Shown: positions 45,619 through 55,668, counted from the stretch's first letter. The stretch is DNA of 64,000 nucleotides from Nostoc sp. HK-01 (GCA_003990705.1 AP018318.1:1677501-1741500); one strand, 5' to 3'. Numbers and translations are program-made. The notes: generated by a model not told the origin, from the sequence alone.

Positions 45619-46311
45619 TTTATGAAATCCTCTCTTTACTGTTTCCCGGCCTAAAGCTATTACCGAAGCTTAGAAAATTACAGGTTTTGTGTTTAGTTGT
45701 TTTGATGTCCTTGAATTAAGGAAACATAAAACTTAACATCGTCATTCTACTACCAAAGTGATGATGAAAACAAAAGACTTTTTTGATAAGTCAAATGCCG
45801 ATGGCAGAAGAATTATAAATAAAAACAACTAATATTTGATCACCAAAGTATTTTAGCGATTAGCAATTAGTAGTGTTGGACTTAATTTATAATTTTTCGC
45901 TGGCTTTTTGCAAGGGTTACAGCCATTGTAAATAAGGCGTTTATTTTCCCTGGTTATCCTAGCAGATTATTACCCCTTAAATCTTCTATCCTGCTTAATA
46001 AGTCAGAAAGATATTCCCCCTGCATGAGGGGGAATGAAAAGAGGTATGCTTTGGCAATGAACTTTGGTTTTTGCAGCCAGAGTTGATAATAACTAGTTAG
46101 CGAATTCTTAACCTTGAATACTTCTACCTTAAGGCATAGTCATCATAAATATTATTAGTCAGTCTTAAGCTAGATGAATAAATTTTTTCAGTCTATAAAA
46201 TGTTATCTACTAAGCTAATTTAATTAATTAAAAGTCTGATTTACAAGTGGTGGGTAGGTACTCAGTTACTCACCACTCAGAGGAAGAAAAACTAAAAGCG
46301 TATCTCTCTGA
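45619..46311. other. Intergenic region between panC-cmk and sodB
   Basis: 693 nt with no gene. It contains a 9-bp hairpin ATTCCCCCT/AGGGGGAAT (46013-46035, 5-nt loop) that may mark the end of the panC-cmk transcript, and the sodB promoter proximal to 45650. No metal-responsive operator is recognisable by eye. Confidence 0.45.
46013..46035. repeat. GC-rich hairpin downstream of panC-cmk
   Basis: Arms 46013-46021 and 46027-46035 with loop GCATG. It lacks a long T-run on either strand, so it is weak as a terminator. Confidence 0.5.
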
Positions 46312-47916
46312 TTACCATTGAGATAAGCGTTGATGGAAGTAATTAATGATTTGTGCAGCTACTTCAGATATATTCATCCCATCAGTTTGGAGTTCCACTG
46401 CATCCGCAGCTTTTTGTAAGGGGGAAACTTTACGAGTACTATCTTTCCAATCGCGTTCGGCGATGTCCCGTTCTAGTTGTTCTAGACTAACTTCGGGTTG
46501 ACCTTGTTTTTTAAAGTCTTGTTGACGACGACGAGCGCGTTCGGTTACTGATGCGGTTAAAAAGATTTTCACTTCAGCATCGGGGAAGACATGGCTACCA
46601 ATGTCCCGGCCTTCGGCGACTAAACCACCTTTTTTACCCCAGTTTTGTTGCTGTTTAACTAAGGCCTGACGCACAGCACTTTGGGCGGCGATCGCAGATA
46701 CTTTAGATGTTACCTCAACTGTGCGAATTTCTTGGGTAATATCGACATCATCAATCCAAACCCGCACAGGAGATTTTAAATCTGAACTGGGTGTAAGTTC
46801 AATGTTACAAGTATGAGCTAATTCGGCGATCGCACATTCATCATCCAAAGCAATGCCTTTTTGGACTACTAGCCAAGTCATCGCTCTGTACATAGCACCT
46901 GTATCTAAATAAACTAGCCCTAGTTCTGCTGCTACTTGGCGTGCTACCGTAGATTTTCCGGCTCCGGCTGGCCCATCAATAGCGATGATGGGTTGGCGAT
47001 CGCGCAAGATGGTATTATCAATCAAACGTGTAGAACCAAGACGAGCTGCGATCGCCAGCATTCCTTCCTCCTCAATTGTTTCTAATGACATTAACGTAGT
47101 CGGTTCAACCAATTCAATATATTCCAAGAAAACAGTACTCACCTTAGCCACTTCTTGTTGTACCACTGCTATTAACTGATTGCTGTTACGCACACCAGAT
47201 TTAAAAGCAGCTTCAGCTTTTTTTAATCCTCGATATAAAACTGCTGCTTGCTCTTTTTCTGTCGCACTCAAATATTGATTGCGAGAACTAAAAGCTAAAC
47301 CTGACGCTTCTCGGACTGTCGGACAAGCAACAATTTCTACTGGCAAATTTAAATCAGCCACTAGTCGTTGAATAATTGCCAGTTGCTGACCATCTTTTTG
47401 CCCAAAGTAGGCGCGATCAGGCTGTACTAAGTTCAAAAGCTTCGTCACAATCGTTGCTACACCCTGAAAGTGACCTAGCCGAGAACGTCCACACAAACCT
47501 AGTATCATAGCAGATGGTGGGATGACTTGGGTCATCAAAGATTCTTGTATATTTTTCGCGGGTACTCCCATCACTTCCGGAGTAGGAGCAAAAATCGCAT
47601 CAACTCCCGCGTCTTCACATAATTTTTGGTCTTGCTCTAAAGTTCGCGGATAACGTGCATAATCTTCGTTAGGGCCAAATTGCAAGGGATTGACAAAAAT
47701 ACTGACAATCACCGTTGAGTTTTCTTGCCTTGCTCGTTTGATTAAGTTTAAATGACCTTGATGCAAACCCCCCATTGTCGGTACCAAACCGACGGCTGTC
47801 CGATCCCAACTGCTCATTTCATCTGCGACCAGATCTTCTGGTAATGTCAGTTGGCTTTGCGAGCGAAGTTTATTTAAATAGCAGCGTAAAGCTGCGACTG
47901 TTGTCAACAGGCGCAC
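46312..47916 (-). CDS. panC/cmk: Bifunctional pantothenate synthetase / cytidylate kinase
   Basis: 534 residues with two complete enzymes. Residues 1 to about 310 are PanC: MGGLHQGHLNLIKRA (HxGH), FVNPLQFGPNEDYARYPR, and the GQKDGQQLAIIQR nucleotide loop; it joins pantoate and beta-alanine for CoA synthesis. From about 312 there is Cmk: P-loop DGPAGAGKSTVAR, LDTGAMYRA, and EGRDIGSHVFPDA; it phosphorylates CMP and dCMP. The fusion is known in cyanobacteria. The insertion DEMSSWDRTAVG after residue 28 is a variable loop of PanC. It is 282 nt upstream of rlpA in the same direction. Confidence 0.97.
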   Translation of the reverse strand: MRLLTTVAALRCYLNKLRSQSQLTLPEDLVADEMSSWDRTAVGLVPTMGGLHQGHLNLIKRARQENSTVIVSIFVNPLQFGPNEDYARYPRTLEQDQKLCEDAGVDAIFAPTPEVMGVPAKNIQESLMTQVIPPSAMILGLCGRSRLGHFQGVATIVTKLLNLVQPDRAYFGQKDGQQLAIIQRLVADLNLPVEIVACPTVREASGLAFSSRNQYLSATEKEQAAVLYRGLKKAEAAFKSGVRNSNQLIAVVQQEVAKVSTVFLEYIELVEPTTLMSLETIEEEGMLAIAARLGSTRLIDNTILRDRQPIIAIDGPAGAGKSTVARQVAAELGLVYLDTGAMYRAMTWLVVQKGIALDDECAIAELAHTCNIELTPSSDLKSPVRVWIDDVDITQEIRTVEVTSKVSAIAAQSAVRQALVKQQQNWGKKGGLVAEGRDIGSHVFPDAEVKIFLTASVTERARRRQQDFKKQGQPEVSLEQLERDIAERDWKDSTRKVSPLQKAADAVELQTDGMNISEVAAQIINYFHQRLSQW

Positions 47917-48198
47917 AAAATTCCCCTAGTTCTTCTAACCCTCCCCCGTTAGTTTATATCTGAAACTGGGGAAAAGATGCGAGAACTAGGGGAATATAGA
48001 AATTAGGTGAATTTGCAGGATGAAGGATCAGGTTTGAGATGGAGATTTAGCCGTGGTCATTAATTCGCGCCAAGCGCGTTGAGGGAAAACACTACGCCGA
48101 ACAAGCCGATAAATTTGGGATTTTAGATTTTGGATTGGGTAATAGAGCAATCCAAAAATTATTTAAACTATCCTTTAATCCTGCAAATTACCTAAAAC

Positions 48199-49320
48199 TT
48201 ATCGTCCCAACACCTCGATATGTACTGGCGCAACACCACTACCAATCATGCCGATAGTGCGGGCTGCAGCAGTAGATAAGTCGATGACTCGGCCACGGAT
48301 ATACGGGCCGCGGTCATTAATGCGTACTATGACAGAGCGACCATTACTGGTGTTGGTGACACGAACTTTTGTCCCAAAAGGCAAACTGCGATGTGCAGCA
48401 GTCATAGCTTCCGGATTAAATCTCTGGCCACTAGCAGTCATACTGCCTGAGCCATCATAGCCATAAAAGGAGGCCATGCCTCTAAAGGTAAGTCTGATAT
48501 TACCAACGGCAATTTGCTGCGGCAGTCTTGGTAATGACAATGGCGATCGCACTGGTAAGTTAGCAATGTTATCAATAGGAGATGCGTTACCAATGAGTCT
48601 GCGTAGGCGGTTGGTTGCTTGTAATGCGTCTTGTGCCAAGTTATTGGTGGTGTCTGCTAGGCGGGTATTTTCGTTGATTTCCACCAATTCTTGGTCTTTG
48701 ATTTTGATTGTATAGCGATCGCTAGGCTGTGCAGCAGAGCTTTTATCTTGGGGTTGATTAGCAGTTTTGCTCTCATCTTTCCAACTGACCGTAATCTGCT
48801 TGGCATCAACGTTGTCTTCAATCAGCTGGTTGATTTTAGCTGCTATCACACTAGCTCGTTGAACAGGGTCATTTTCTAATGAGCCGACTTGGTTCCCAGA
48901 ATTTACTACATTGCCAGTACTTGCCACTTTAGTTGAGTTGGTAGCAACAAGGGCGTACGACTGCACGCCCCCTATTTCTCCTACAACACCTTGTTTTGTC
49001 TCAACATTCGCAACTTGCTTAGAACTCACAAAAGTGAGTACTGGTATATTCCGGATGTATAGGGTTGCCGCTTGACGACCTCCAATACTGTGAGAATGAA
49101 TGCTTGTAATCACAGCATCCGAGTTCTGTTTCTCTGTAGGGGATTGGTACTCACCTACTTTAACCACATCACCAGTTGATGATTTTTGGGAAACTGGATG
49201 AGTTTCCTTGGCGGTTTGAATTGTAGTTTGAGTGCGACCCATTGAGGGTATCCCGGTAAGAGTCACAAACAAGGCGACAGTAGTCCACAAATGTCTTTGG
49301 TTCATGCGTCCAATTTTCAA
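48199..49320 (-). CDS. rlpA: RlpA-like septal ring lytic transglycosylase family protein
   Basis: 373 residues. A signal peptide (HLWTTVALFVTLTGIPSMG) is followed by a long, variable, Ser/Thr/Gln-rich region, then a C-terminal double-psi beta-barrel (DPBB, about residues 281-370): GMASFYGYDGSGSMTASG, the catalytic-type stretch AAHRSLPFGTKVRVTN, and VRINDRGPY...GRVIDLS. RlpA cuts denuded glycan strands at division septa. There is no SPOR domain. Activity in this cyanobacterial form is inferred. The start has an upstream 811-nt gap divergent with glutaminase. Confidence 0.88.
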   Translation of the reverse strand: MKIGRMNQRHLWTTVALFVTLTGIPSMGRTQTTIQTAKETHPVSQKSSTGDVVKVGEYQSPTEKQNSDAVITSIHSHSIGGRQAATLYIRNIPVLTFVSSKQVANVETKQGVVGEIGGVQSYALVATNSTKVASTGNVVNSGNQVGSLENDPVQRASVIAAKINQLIEDNVDAKQITVSWKDESKTANQPQDKSSAAQPSDRYTIKIKDQELVEINENTRLADTTNNLAQDALQATNRLRRLIGNASPIDNIANLPVRSPLSLPRLPQQIAVGNIRLTFRGMASFYGYDGSGSMTASGQRFNPEAMTAAHRSLPFGTKVRVTNTSNGRSVIVRINDRGPYIRGRVIDLSTAAARTIGMIGSGVAPVHIEVLGR

Positions 49321-50131
49321 GCGACTGTAGAACAGTAGTTTTTTTGATTAACGGAATTTAATGCCATAAAAGAGCAAAAGTTTTCCTTAAAATCGAACTC
49401 GTTCCGCTTTCACTTTGTTTTTCATAACTGCAACAGACTAACACGAACTTTTGAACTTGGGGATCAGGGTTTTAGCGTAATCAAACCTCAATTTCGCAAA
49501 TTTAAATCCCGATCAAAACAGTGAAACCTTGTTCAAATGCGGATTTTAGGTGTGTAGCGTTTTTTTCGGCTACGAACATTTTTCTTATTAAAACTTTACA
49601 CGCTTCTCAGATTAGATTTTGGCAAAGTTTACTCGATTTACCCGTTGATTTCAGTAAAAAATATGTATGTTATAGAACATATAGTTTTTTAAAATCATGG
49701 TGATAAGTTTTAAATATATTGAAGGAGAAAAGCTGTTGTCTACACAGAATTAAGCTATATTGATATAGTTTTTGTAATTAGCTAAAAGTCTTTTAGAGTA
49801 AAGCTTATAGCCAAAATATCTTATTTGATTAGCAGCAATAATTGATGTTTAAAAAAAATCTATGTAGTGTATATTTGCGAGTAAATATACTTATTTAAAT
49901 TTTATAAAAAGTAATTTTAAAAACCAGTAATATTCGCAATCATGGGCGAAAAAATTGGGTGCTTTTGTAACTAATATTTTTTACAATTAAAAGAAAAATA
50001 AGAATGAGAAAATTAAAAAATACCAGTGGACGTATATTTATGAATTTAGCAATGTAGCAAAAATTACAATAAAAATCGACTGCCCGAAATAATTAATCAT
50101 CTATGATTTTCTCAAATAAACTATCAGCTTC
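49321..50131. other. AT-rich divergent region between rlpA and glutaminase
   Basis: 811 nt without a convincing gene; a 60-codon frame (49521-49703) has no ribosome binding site or family character. It must carry the promoters for both genes. Composition is very AT-rich after 49680, which would suit an AT-hook or nucleoid protein. Confidence 0.5.
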
Positions 50132-51121
50132 ATGGCAAAACAAGCAAATTCAGTAGATTTAGAAATAGTTTCATCATCATTGTTATCTGTTCTCCAAGAT
50201 TTGCATTCTAAGTACAAGTCTTTGCAAGAGGGTGCAGTCGCAAACTATATTCCAGAATTAGCTAAGGTAAACCCGGATTTATTTAGCATTTGCATCGTGA
50301 CTGTAGATGGTCAAGTTTACGAAGTTGGAGATTACCAGCAGCTATTTACTATCCAGTCCATGTCTAAAGTCTTTGCTTACGGACTAGCCCTAGAAGATCA
50401 TGGGCGAGATTATGTATTGACAAGAGTGGGTGTAGAACCAACAGGAGAAGCATTCAACTCAATTGTTTTAGATGAGCGATCAAAGCGACCATATAACCCA
50501 ATGGTAAATGCTGGAGCGATCGCCACCACCAGCTTAATTAAAGGAGAGGGTGCAACCGAACGCCTCAACCGCATCCTAGAGATGTTCCGCCGCTACACTG
50601 GTCATGATGTATTTGTCGATATGTCTATATTTACTTCCGAACGCAGCACCGGACATCGTAACCGTGCAATGGCACACCTGATGCTGAACTTTGGTATGAT
50701 TGACCAAAATATTGAAGAAGCATTAGACCTTTATTTTAAGCAGTGTGCCGTGATAGTGAATTGTCACGACTTAGCCGTGATGGCCGCGACATTGGCGAAC
50801 AAAGGAATAAACCCCATCACAGGCGAACGAGCTGTAGACCATCAATATATAAAGGATATTCTCAGCGTTATGTACACCTGTGGAATGTACAACTTTGCTG
50901 GCGAATGGGCGTATACAGTCGGTATTCCTGCTAAAAGTGGCGTTTGCGGCGGAATTTTTGCAGTTGTCCCCAATCAAATGGGTATAGGAGTATTTTCGCC
51001 ACCCTTAGATGCGCGTGGTAACAGTGTTCGTGGAGTCGAAGTCTGTCAAGCACTTTCCCAGCAGTTATGTCTACATCTATTTGAATGTGGCGGTAGCTCA
51101 AAAATAGGGAGTGAGGAGTAG
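50132..51121 (+). CDS. glsA: Glutaminase
   Basis: Hydrolyses L-glutamine to glutamate and ammonia. 329 residues of the serine-dependent beta-lactamase-fold glutaminase: catalytic S76-x-x-K79 in [32 protein letters not shown], and [19 protein letters not shown]. No signal peptide, so cytoplasmic. Relevant to nitrogen flow in a diazotrophic filament. It ends 6 nt before a convergent antitoxin-like gene. Confidence 0.94.
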   Translation: MAKQANSVDLEIVSSSLLSVLQDLHSKYKSLQEGAVANYIPELAKVNPDLFSICIVTVDGQVYEVGDYQQLFTIQSMSKVFAYGLALEDHGRDYVLTRVGVEPTGEAFNSIVLDERSKRPYNPMVNAGAIATTSLIKGEGATERLNRILEMFRRYTGHDVFVDMSIFTSERSTGHRNRAMAHLMLNFGMIDQNIEEALDLYFKQCAVIVNCHDLAVMAATLANKGINPITGERAVDHQYIKDILSVMYTCGMYNFAGEWAYTVGIPAKSGVCGGIFAVVPNQMGIGVFSPPLDARGNSVRGVEVCQALSQQLCLHLFECGGSSKIGSEE

Positions 51122-51127
51122 AAATTA

Positions 51128-51343
51128 TTATTGAGCAAAACCAAGTCGCTGCTTAACCTGCTCCCAACATGAACCCTGGTTTGGGTTTTGTCGATGCAGT
51201 TCTTCTTTTTGCTCCTCACTCAGAGTTACTGCATTACTATCAGTCAGAATGCTGTCCCATAAATCTTCTGCAAGCTGCATTCGCTCAGATATGGTGAGTT
51301 CAGAAATATCAACTTTTAATATAGGGTGCATAGTTATTTGCAA
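51128..51343 (-). CDS. Putative addiction-module antitoxin, orphan
   Basis: 71 residues resembling the TIGR02574 addiction-module component: SELTISERMQLAEDLWDSI at the start and LSEEQKEELHRQNPNQGSCW followed by EQVKQRLG at the end. The stretch between the two parts is shorter than usual by about six residues. These antitoxins pair with ParE/RelE toxins, but no toxin frame lies next to it: upstream (51344-51393) is only a 50-nt gap before a gene on the other strand. It may be a solitary relic. Confidence 0.75.
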   Translation of the reverse strand: MQITMHPILKVDISELTISERMQLAEDLWDSILTDSNAVTLSEEQKEELHRQNPNQGSCWEQVKQRLGFAQ

Positions 51344-51393
51344 TTTATTGACTATTATCTGTACTTTTAAGTCAATTTTTAGCTGGAATTAAA

Positions 51394-52581
51394 ATGAAGC
51401 AAGTAGTATTAGAAACCTTTGTCAATCAAGGCTTAGAAACTTCTTTGTCACTTTCTGATCAAGTTAAAACCCTATCGCAAGATTTTGCGACTCGCGCCGC
51501 AGTGCATGATAAAGATGGTTCATTTCCTTTTGAAAATTTTACGGCGCTGCATCAAGCGGGACTTTTGGGTTTAACTATTCCCCGTGATTTGGGTGGACAA
51601 GATTTAGGGCTGGCTAGTATTTGTCAAGTTATTGAGGGGATAGCCTGTGGTGATGCTTCTACGGCGTTAGTGTTGAACATGCACTATTTACAACACGCTA
51701 AAGCTAATCGTAGTCGTTCCTGGCATCCTGAAGTATACAAGAAAGTTTGTCGGGAAGCGATCGCCAACTCCGCCCTCATCAACGCCGCCCGTGTAGAACC
51801 AGAGTTAGGTACACCAGCTAGAGGCGGTTTACCAGCAACAACAGCCCAAAAAACAGCACAAGGTTGGTTGTTAAGTGGGCATAAGCAATATACAACAGGT
51901 AGTCCAATTCTGCGCTACTTTGTGGTTTGGGCGAAAAAAACCGAAGATGAACCCCAAGTTGGTAATTTTTTAGTTCCTCGTGACTTACCTGGGGTACAAA
52001 TTGTCGAAACTTGGGATCATTTAGGGATGAGAGCGACTGGGAGTCATGATTTAATTTTAGAAAATGTTCTAATTCCCGATGAATATGCTTTAGATATTCG
52101 TCCTGTCTCTATTAAATCACCACCAGATCCCATAACAGCGGTGTGGAATAGTTTGACATTGAGTGCATTGTATTTAGGAGTTGCTACAGCTGCGCGAGAC
52201 TGGTTAATAGAATATCTTGGCGATCGCACTCCGTCAAATTTGGGAACACCACTCGCCAGTTTGTCACGCTTTCAAACAGCAGTAGGTGAAATCGAAGCAC
52301 TGCTATATGCTAACCGCATACTAATTTACAACTTGGCACAAGAACTTGATAAAGGTGAGTCTGCACCTAATGTAGAATTACAAGCACAAGCTGTAAAATA
52401 TCTCAGCACAACTAATTCAATCCGTGCTGTAGAAATTGGTTTGCAACTTATTGGTAATCCAGGATTAACAAGAAAGAATCCCTTAGAACGACACTATCGT
52501 GACGTTTTATGCAGCCGTATTCACACGCCACAAAATGACGTGATTTGTCAATCATTAGGGAAAGCTGCATTAGATATGTAA
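51394..52581 (+). CDS. Acyl-CoA dehydrogenase family protein
   Basis: 395 residues. FAD-dependent fold: N-terminal helical region (LHQAGLLGLTIPRDLGGQDL), middle beta domain (WLLSGHKQYTTGSPILRYFVVW, MRATGSHDLILENVLIP), and C-terminal helical domain ending PLERHYRDVLCSRIHTPQND. The substrate is uncertain; related proteins act on acyl-CoA or on sulfur/nitrogen heterocycle compounds. Cyanobacteria lack a general beta-oxidation pathway, so a specialised role is likely. Starts at ATG 51394, divergent from the antitoxin-like gene. Followed by a hairpin. Confidence 0.85.
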   Translation: MKQVVLETFVNQGLETSLSLSDQVKTLSQDFATRAAVHDKDGSFPFENFTALHQAGLLGLTIPRDLGGQDLGLASICQVIEGIACGDASTALVLNMHYLQHAKANRSRSWHPEVYKKVCREAIANSALINAARVEPELGTPARGGLPATTAQKTAQGWLLSGHKQYTTGSPILRYFVVWAKKTEDEPQVGNFLVPRDLPGVQIVETWDHLGMRATGSHDLILENVLIPDEYALDIRPVSIKSPPDPITAVWNSLTLSALYLGVATAARDWLIEYLGDRTPSNLGTPLASLSRFQTAVGEIEALLYANRILIYNLAQELDKGESAPNVELQAQAVKYLSTTNSIRAVEIGLQLIGNPGLTRKNPLERHYRDVLCSRIHTPQNDVICQSLGKAALDM

Positions 52582-52603
52582 AAGTGCTGAGTAAGGTAAA
52601 TAA

Positions 52604-52632
52604 AACCTCTCTTAAAAAATTTAAGAGAGGTT
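52604..52632. terminator. Bidirectional-looking hairpin between convergent genes
   Basis: AACCTCTCTTAA (52604-52615) pairs with 52621-52632, 12 bp, 5-nt loop. On the minus strand TTTTATTTA follows, so it is a good terminator for the 52722-53129 gene; on the plus strand it lacks a T-run. Confidence 0.6.
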
Positions 52633-52721
52633 ATGGGTGGAGTTTTATGAAAGAATCGGCGAGTGAGAGTGATCTACATAGAATTTAAAAGTCAGAATAT
52701 TGCTGCTAAATTCTTCAATGA

Positions 52722-53129
52722 CTAAACTATTCCTGGGCCTCTACCGCGTTCATCACCTCTTTCTGTTAATTCGCCTTCCTTATCTTCTTTGACTTCTTGA
52801 AGTTCCTCTACGCGTTGTGCAGTATCTTCTACAACTTCCTGACGCGCATCACCGGGAACCTCATAGTACATTTCTGGTTCAATTGCGTAGTTATTTAACA
52901 AACCTTCTTTATCTACAGTGTAACCGTCTGTAGTGTGGATGCTTTCGGCATCGGTTTGGTCGTCAGTAGGCGCATCTGCTTCTCTTTCTTCTGTGGGTAA
53001 TGTTTTATATAATTCTCCCTCTCTTTTTTTACGAGCAGCAGTTTCAGCAGGAATAATCCCTCTGTCATAGGTATCTACTTCTGCTCTTTCAGATGAATCT
53101 ACTGCTTTTTTAAATTTTTCATTAGCCAT
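52722..53129 (-). CDS. Acidic hydrophilic protein, unknown function
   Basis: 135 residues, highly charged (many Glu/Asp/Lys), no hydrophobic segment, probably disordered. It ends with RGDERGRGPGIV. Contains DDQTDAESIHTTDGYTVDKE in the middle. I do not recognise a family; the composition resembles stress or desiccation-associated hydrophilic proteins, which is only a suggestion. Transcribed alone with a terminator downstream. Confidence 0.65.
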   Translation of the reverse strand: MANEKFKKAVDSSERAEVDTYDRGIIPAETAARKKREGELYKTLPTEEREADAPTDDQTDAESIHTTDGYTVDKEGLLNNYAIEPEMYYEVPGDARQEVVEDTAQRVEELQEVKEDKEGELTERGDERGRGPGIV

Positions 53130-53378
53130 AAATCATGTCCTCGAATTTAAAGAAAAGTATTTTGTTCAATAGCTTCGAGAACTAGAGTAGGATGTTGAAG
53201 ATAGTATATCTACTATCTTGAGAAGAGATTTCAAGCAAAAAAACTAAATTAATTCTATGTCTTGAGATGTATTTCATCCCAATTCTCTAAAATTCAACAA
53301 AAAATATAGCCGCAAGTAGATACATCTGGACAGTAATGGATGCAATTATAAATCTACTATTGGTCAATTGATAGTTAT

Positions 53379-54818
53379 TTACTGCTCTGTTTCCCTTTTT
53401 TTACTATGTTCTCGTAACTGCTGCAATAACTTTTCTTGGGACGAATTCAAAGTTACGTAATCAGTAGTTTGAGACTGTTTATCTACACCTTTCACAACAG
53501 TAGTTGCGGGATTAATTACACCTGTTGGTTCGCTAGTGACTGGTGTAGGAAAAACGATATTTTGTTTGATAGCTGCTACTTTCATAGCATCTAAAGTTGC
53601 AGCAAACTGAACTTGCTGCTGCATTTGTTGTGTAGAAGAAACTAAGCCGCTTAAACCGTTGACCAATTGAAGAAGATTTTTTCTAAAAGTTGGATCACCT
53701 GTCAACTCATCTAAATCAGATGTAATTTTTTGGGTGTTTTCAAAAGTGACTCTAGCTGAGTCTAAAGTTTGTTGTAGTAGTAAAGCATTTTTGGGGTCAT
53801 TTAAAGTTTTTGTCGCATCGCGTAAATTAGCAGAAGCTTGGGCTGCATTAGCTGAAAGTGCTTCTAAATTTTTAATCACTTCTCCTTGAGTTAAGCGATT
53901 AAGTGATGGTGATAAATTAGTGACAGTAGCGCGTAATTGATTGCTGGTTTCGGTAATATTATTCAGAGCGCCGACTAAGGATGAACGATTAGTAGTTACC
54001 AAATCATCCAAGTTAGTCAGCAAGCGATTGGCCTTATTCGCTGTTAGTCCAAATTCCTTAGCTGTTGCACCAAATTGATTAGCAGTTACACTTAACTGAT
54101 TTGCTGTTTTAGTGGTAGATGCAGTAAGTTCATTTGTGGCGCGTTGTACAGAATTAGCTGTTGCACCAAATGTACTTAGCTGTCCTTGAAAGCCTTTCGT
54201 TAAACCTCTCGCATCTTGACTGAGGGCTGCAACACTGGTGGCGGCGGCGGCGGAACTTTCTAAAAGTCGGTTAACTCTTTGATAAAATTTTGGATCGTTG
54301 TACAAGGTAGCTAATTCAGTGCTACTGCGAATCAGGTCATCAACACTAATACCAATTTGACCTTTTAAGCGAGAACCATTACACACAATTAAGTTTGAAT
54401 TGCAGCCTTTTTCTAAAGGTTTTGCCTTCACTTCAGTAGCAAGTGATGTTCTTGGTGTAATGTCGATAATACTTTCACTAATCAACCCACTTTGGTTGGC
54501 ATCAATCCTGACATCACTAGGAATTATTAGATCAGCTGGAGCAATTTCTACTTCTACATCAATAGCATTTGACCTTGGGCGAATATCCGAAATTTTGCCG
54601 ACTTTCACGCCACGATAACGGACTGATGCACCTCTTTGCATTCCTCCGGCGTTGGCAAATTCGACAACGAACCTATAGGAGCTACGTGCGGCACTAACTC
54701 CATTCAACCACAGAATAATCACCCCAAAGGAACCCAGTCCTAGCAAGATTAATAACCCCACTGAACCTTCTCTCAACGTTCGTCTAGAAGTGAAGCGGTT
54801 TGTGATAAATTCTCGCAT
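53379..54818 (-). CDS. MlaD/MCE-family lipid transport protein
   Basis: 479 residues from ATG 54818 (GGAGG just upstream); the longer frame to 54872 is unlikely because it would start inside the neighbouring gene's end. N-terminal membrane anchor (GSVGLLILLGLGSFGVIILWL), then the MCE domain (about residues 40-130: EFANAGGMQRGASVRYRGVKVG, IDVEVEIAP), and a long helical, repetitive region (ATANSVQRATNELTAS..., LTNLDDLVTT) to the C-terminus. It is the substrate-binding ring protein of an intermembrane lipid transporter. It starts 16 nt after the MlaF-type ATPase. No MlaE permease is adjacent. Confidence 0.9.
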   Translation of the reverse strand: MREFITNRFTSRRTLREGSVGLLILLGLGSFGVIILWLNGVSAARSSYRFVVEFANAGGMQRGASVRYRGVKVGKISDIRPRSNAIDVEVEIAPADLIIPSDVRIDANQSGLISESIIDITPRTSLATEVKAKPLEKGCNSNLIVCNGSRLKGQIGISVDDLIRSSTELATLYNDPKFYQRVNRLLESSAAAATSVAALSQDARGLTKGFQGQLSTFGATANSVQRATNELTASTTKTANQLSVTANQFGATAKEFGLTANKANRLLTNLDDLVTTNRSSLVGALNNITETSNQLRATVTNLSPSLNRLTQGEVIKNLEALSANAAQASANLRDATKTLNDPKNALLLQQTLDSARVTFENTQKITSDLDELTGDPTFRKNLLQLVNGLSGLVSSTQQMQQQVQFAATLDAMKVAAIKQNIVFPTPVTSEPTGVINPATTVVKGVDKQSQTTDYVTLNSSQEKLLQQLREHSKKRETEQ

Positions 54819-54834
54819 TTGTTCCTCCAACCAC

Positions 54835-55617
54835 CTAACCAACAACCTGAATCGGCCCTTGCACGCTCCCACTCACAAATTGTCTAATTAATGGGTGGTC
54901 AGTGCTATCCATGTCATTAACTGTACCTTGCCACTGCACTCTACCTTGGTAGAGAAACACTAGTCTATCAGCTGTCCGGCGAATCGTACTATCTTGGTGG
55001 GTAACAATGGCATAAGTACTACAAACTCCGTGCATACTTTGTAAATCACGAATCAAGTCTTCAATAACTGTCGAAGCAATCGGGTCTAGTCCGGCGGTCG
55101 GTTCATCGTAAAGTAAAACTTCTGGCCCTTCTTTGGGATTTTCGGGGTTAGACATAATCGCACGGGCAAAACTCACCCGTTTTCGCATCCCGCCAGAAAG
55201 TTCGGAAGGGTAGAGATGACTGATTCCTGGTAGACCAACCATGTCTAATTTTTCTTTGACTAGTGCTTGAATCTGCGATCGCGGTAACTTGGAATTTTGA
55301 TACAGTAAAAATCCCACGTTCTCATCCACATTCAAAGAATCAAATAACGCCGCTTGCTGAAACACCATCCCAATACCAATGGGGTCAGCACTATCTTCTA
55401 TCAACCCTTCACGCCGGACTCCTTGGACATAGATTTCGCCCTCATCCGGGTTAGTTAGTCCCGCTATTACTCGCAAAATTGTTGATTTCCCAGTCCCGGA
55501 AGGGCCGATAATTCCTAGTGCTTCGCCTCGGTAAATTGTCAAATCCACATTATCTAAAACCTTATTGTTACCAAAGGACTTAGAAACGCCTTTCAGTTCA
55601 ATTAGTGGTTCAGTCAT
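54835..55617 (-). CDS. ABC transporter ATP-binding protein, MlaF type
   Basis: 260 residues. Walker A GPSGTGKST, Q-loop FQQAALFDSL, signature LSGGMRKRV, Walker B VLLYDEPTAGLD, and the switch His in YAIVTHQDS. The N-terminal order and the downstream MCE gene point to the Mla/lipid-transport subfamily rather than a generic transporter. It is the first gene of the pair. Heptad repeats (55620-55668) lie immediately upstream, where the promoter would be. Confidence 0.93.
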   Translation of the reverse strand: MTEPLIELKGVSKSFGNNKVLDNVDLTIYRGEALGIIGPSGTGKSTILRVIAGLTNPDEGEIYVQGVRREGLIEDSADPIGIGMVFQQAALFDSLNVDENVGFLLYQNSKLPRSQIQALVKEKLDMVGLPGISHLYPSELSGGMRKRVSFARAIMSNPENPKEGPEVLLYDEPTAGLDPIASTVIEDLIRDLQSMHGVCSTYAIVTHQDSTIRRTADRLVFLYQGRVQWQGTVNDMDSTDHPLIRQFVSGSVQGPIQVVG

Positions 55618-55619
55618 TA

Positions 55620-55668
55620 GTCAAAAGTCAAGGGTCAAGGGTCAAAAGTCAAAAGTCAAAAGTCAAAA
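55620..55668. repeat. Heptameric repeat (STRR) between divergent mlaF and oxidoreductase genes
   Basis: Seven units: GTCAAAA, GTCAAGG twice, GTCAAAA four times. It sits at the start of mlaF and some 20-40 nt before the start of the divergent oxidoreductase gene. Confidence 0.85.

Noticed and set aside
49521-49703. 60-codon frame upstream of glutaminase
   Set aside because: No ribosome binding site; lies in an AT-rich promoter region.
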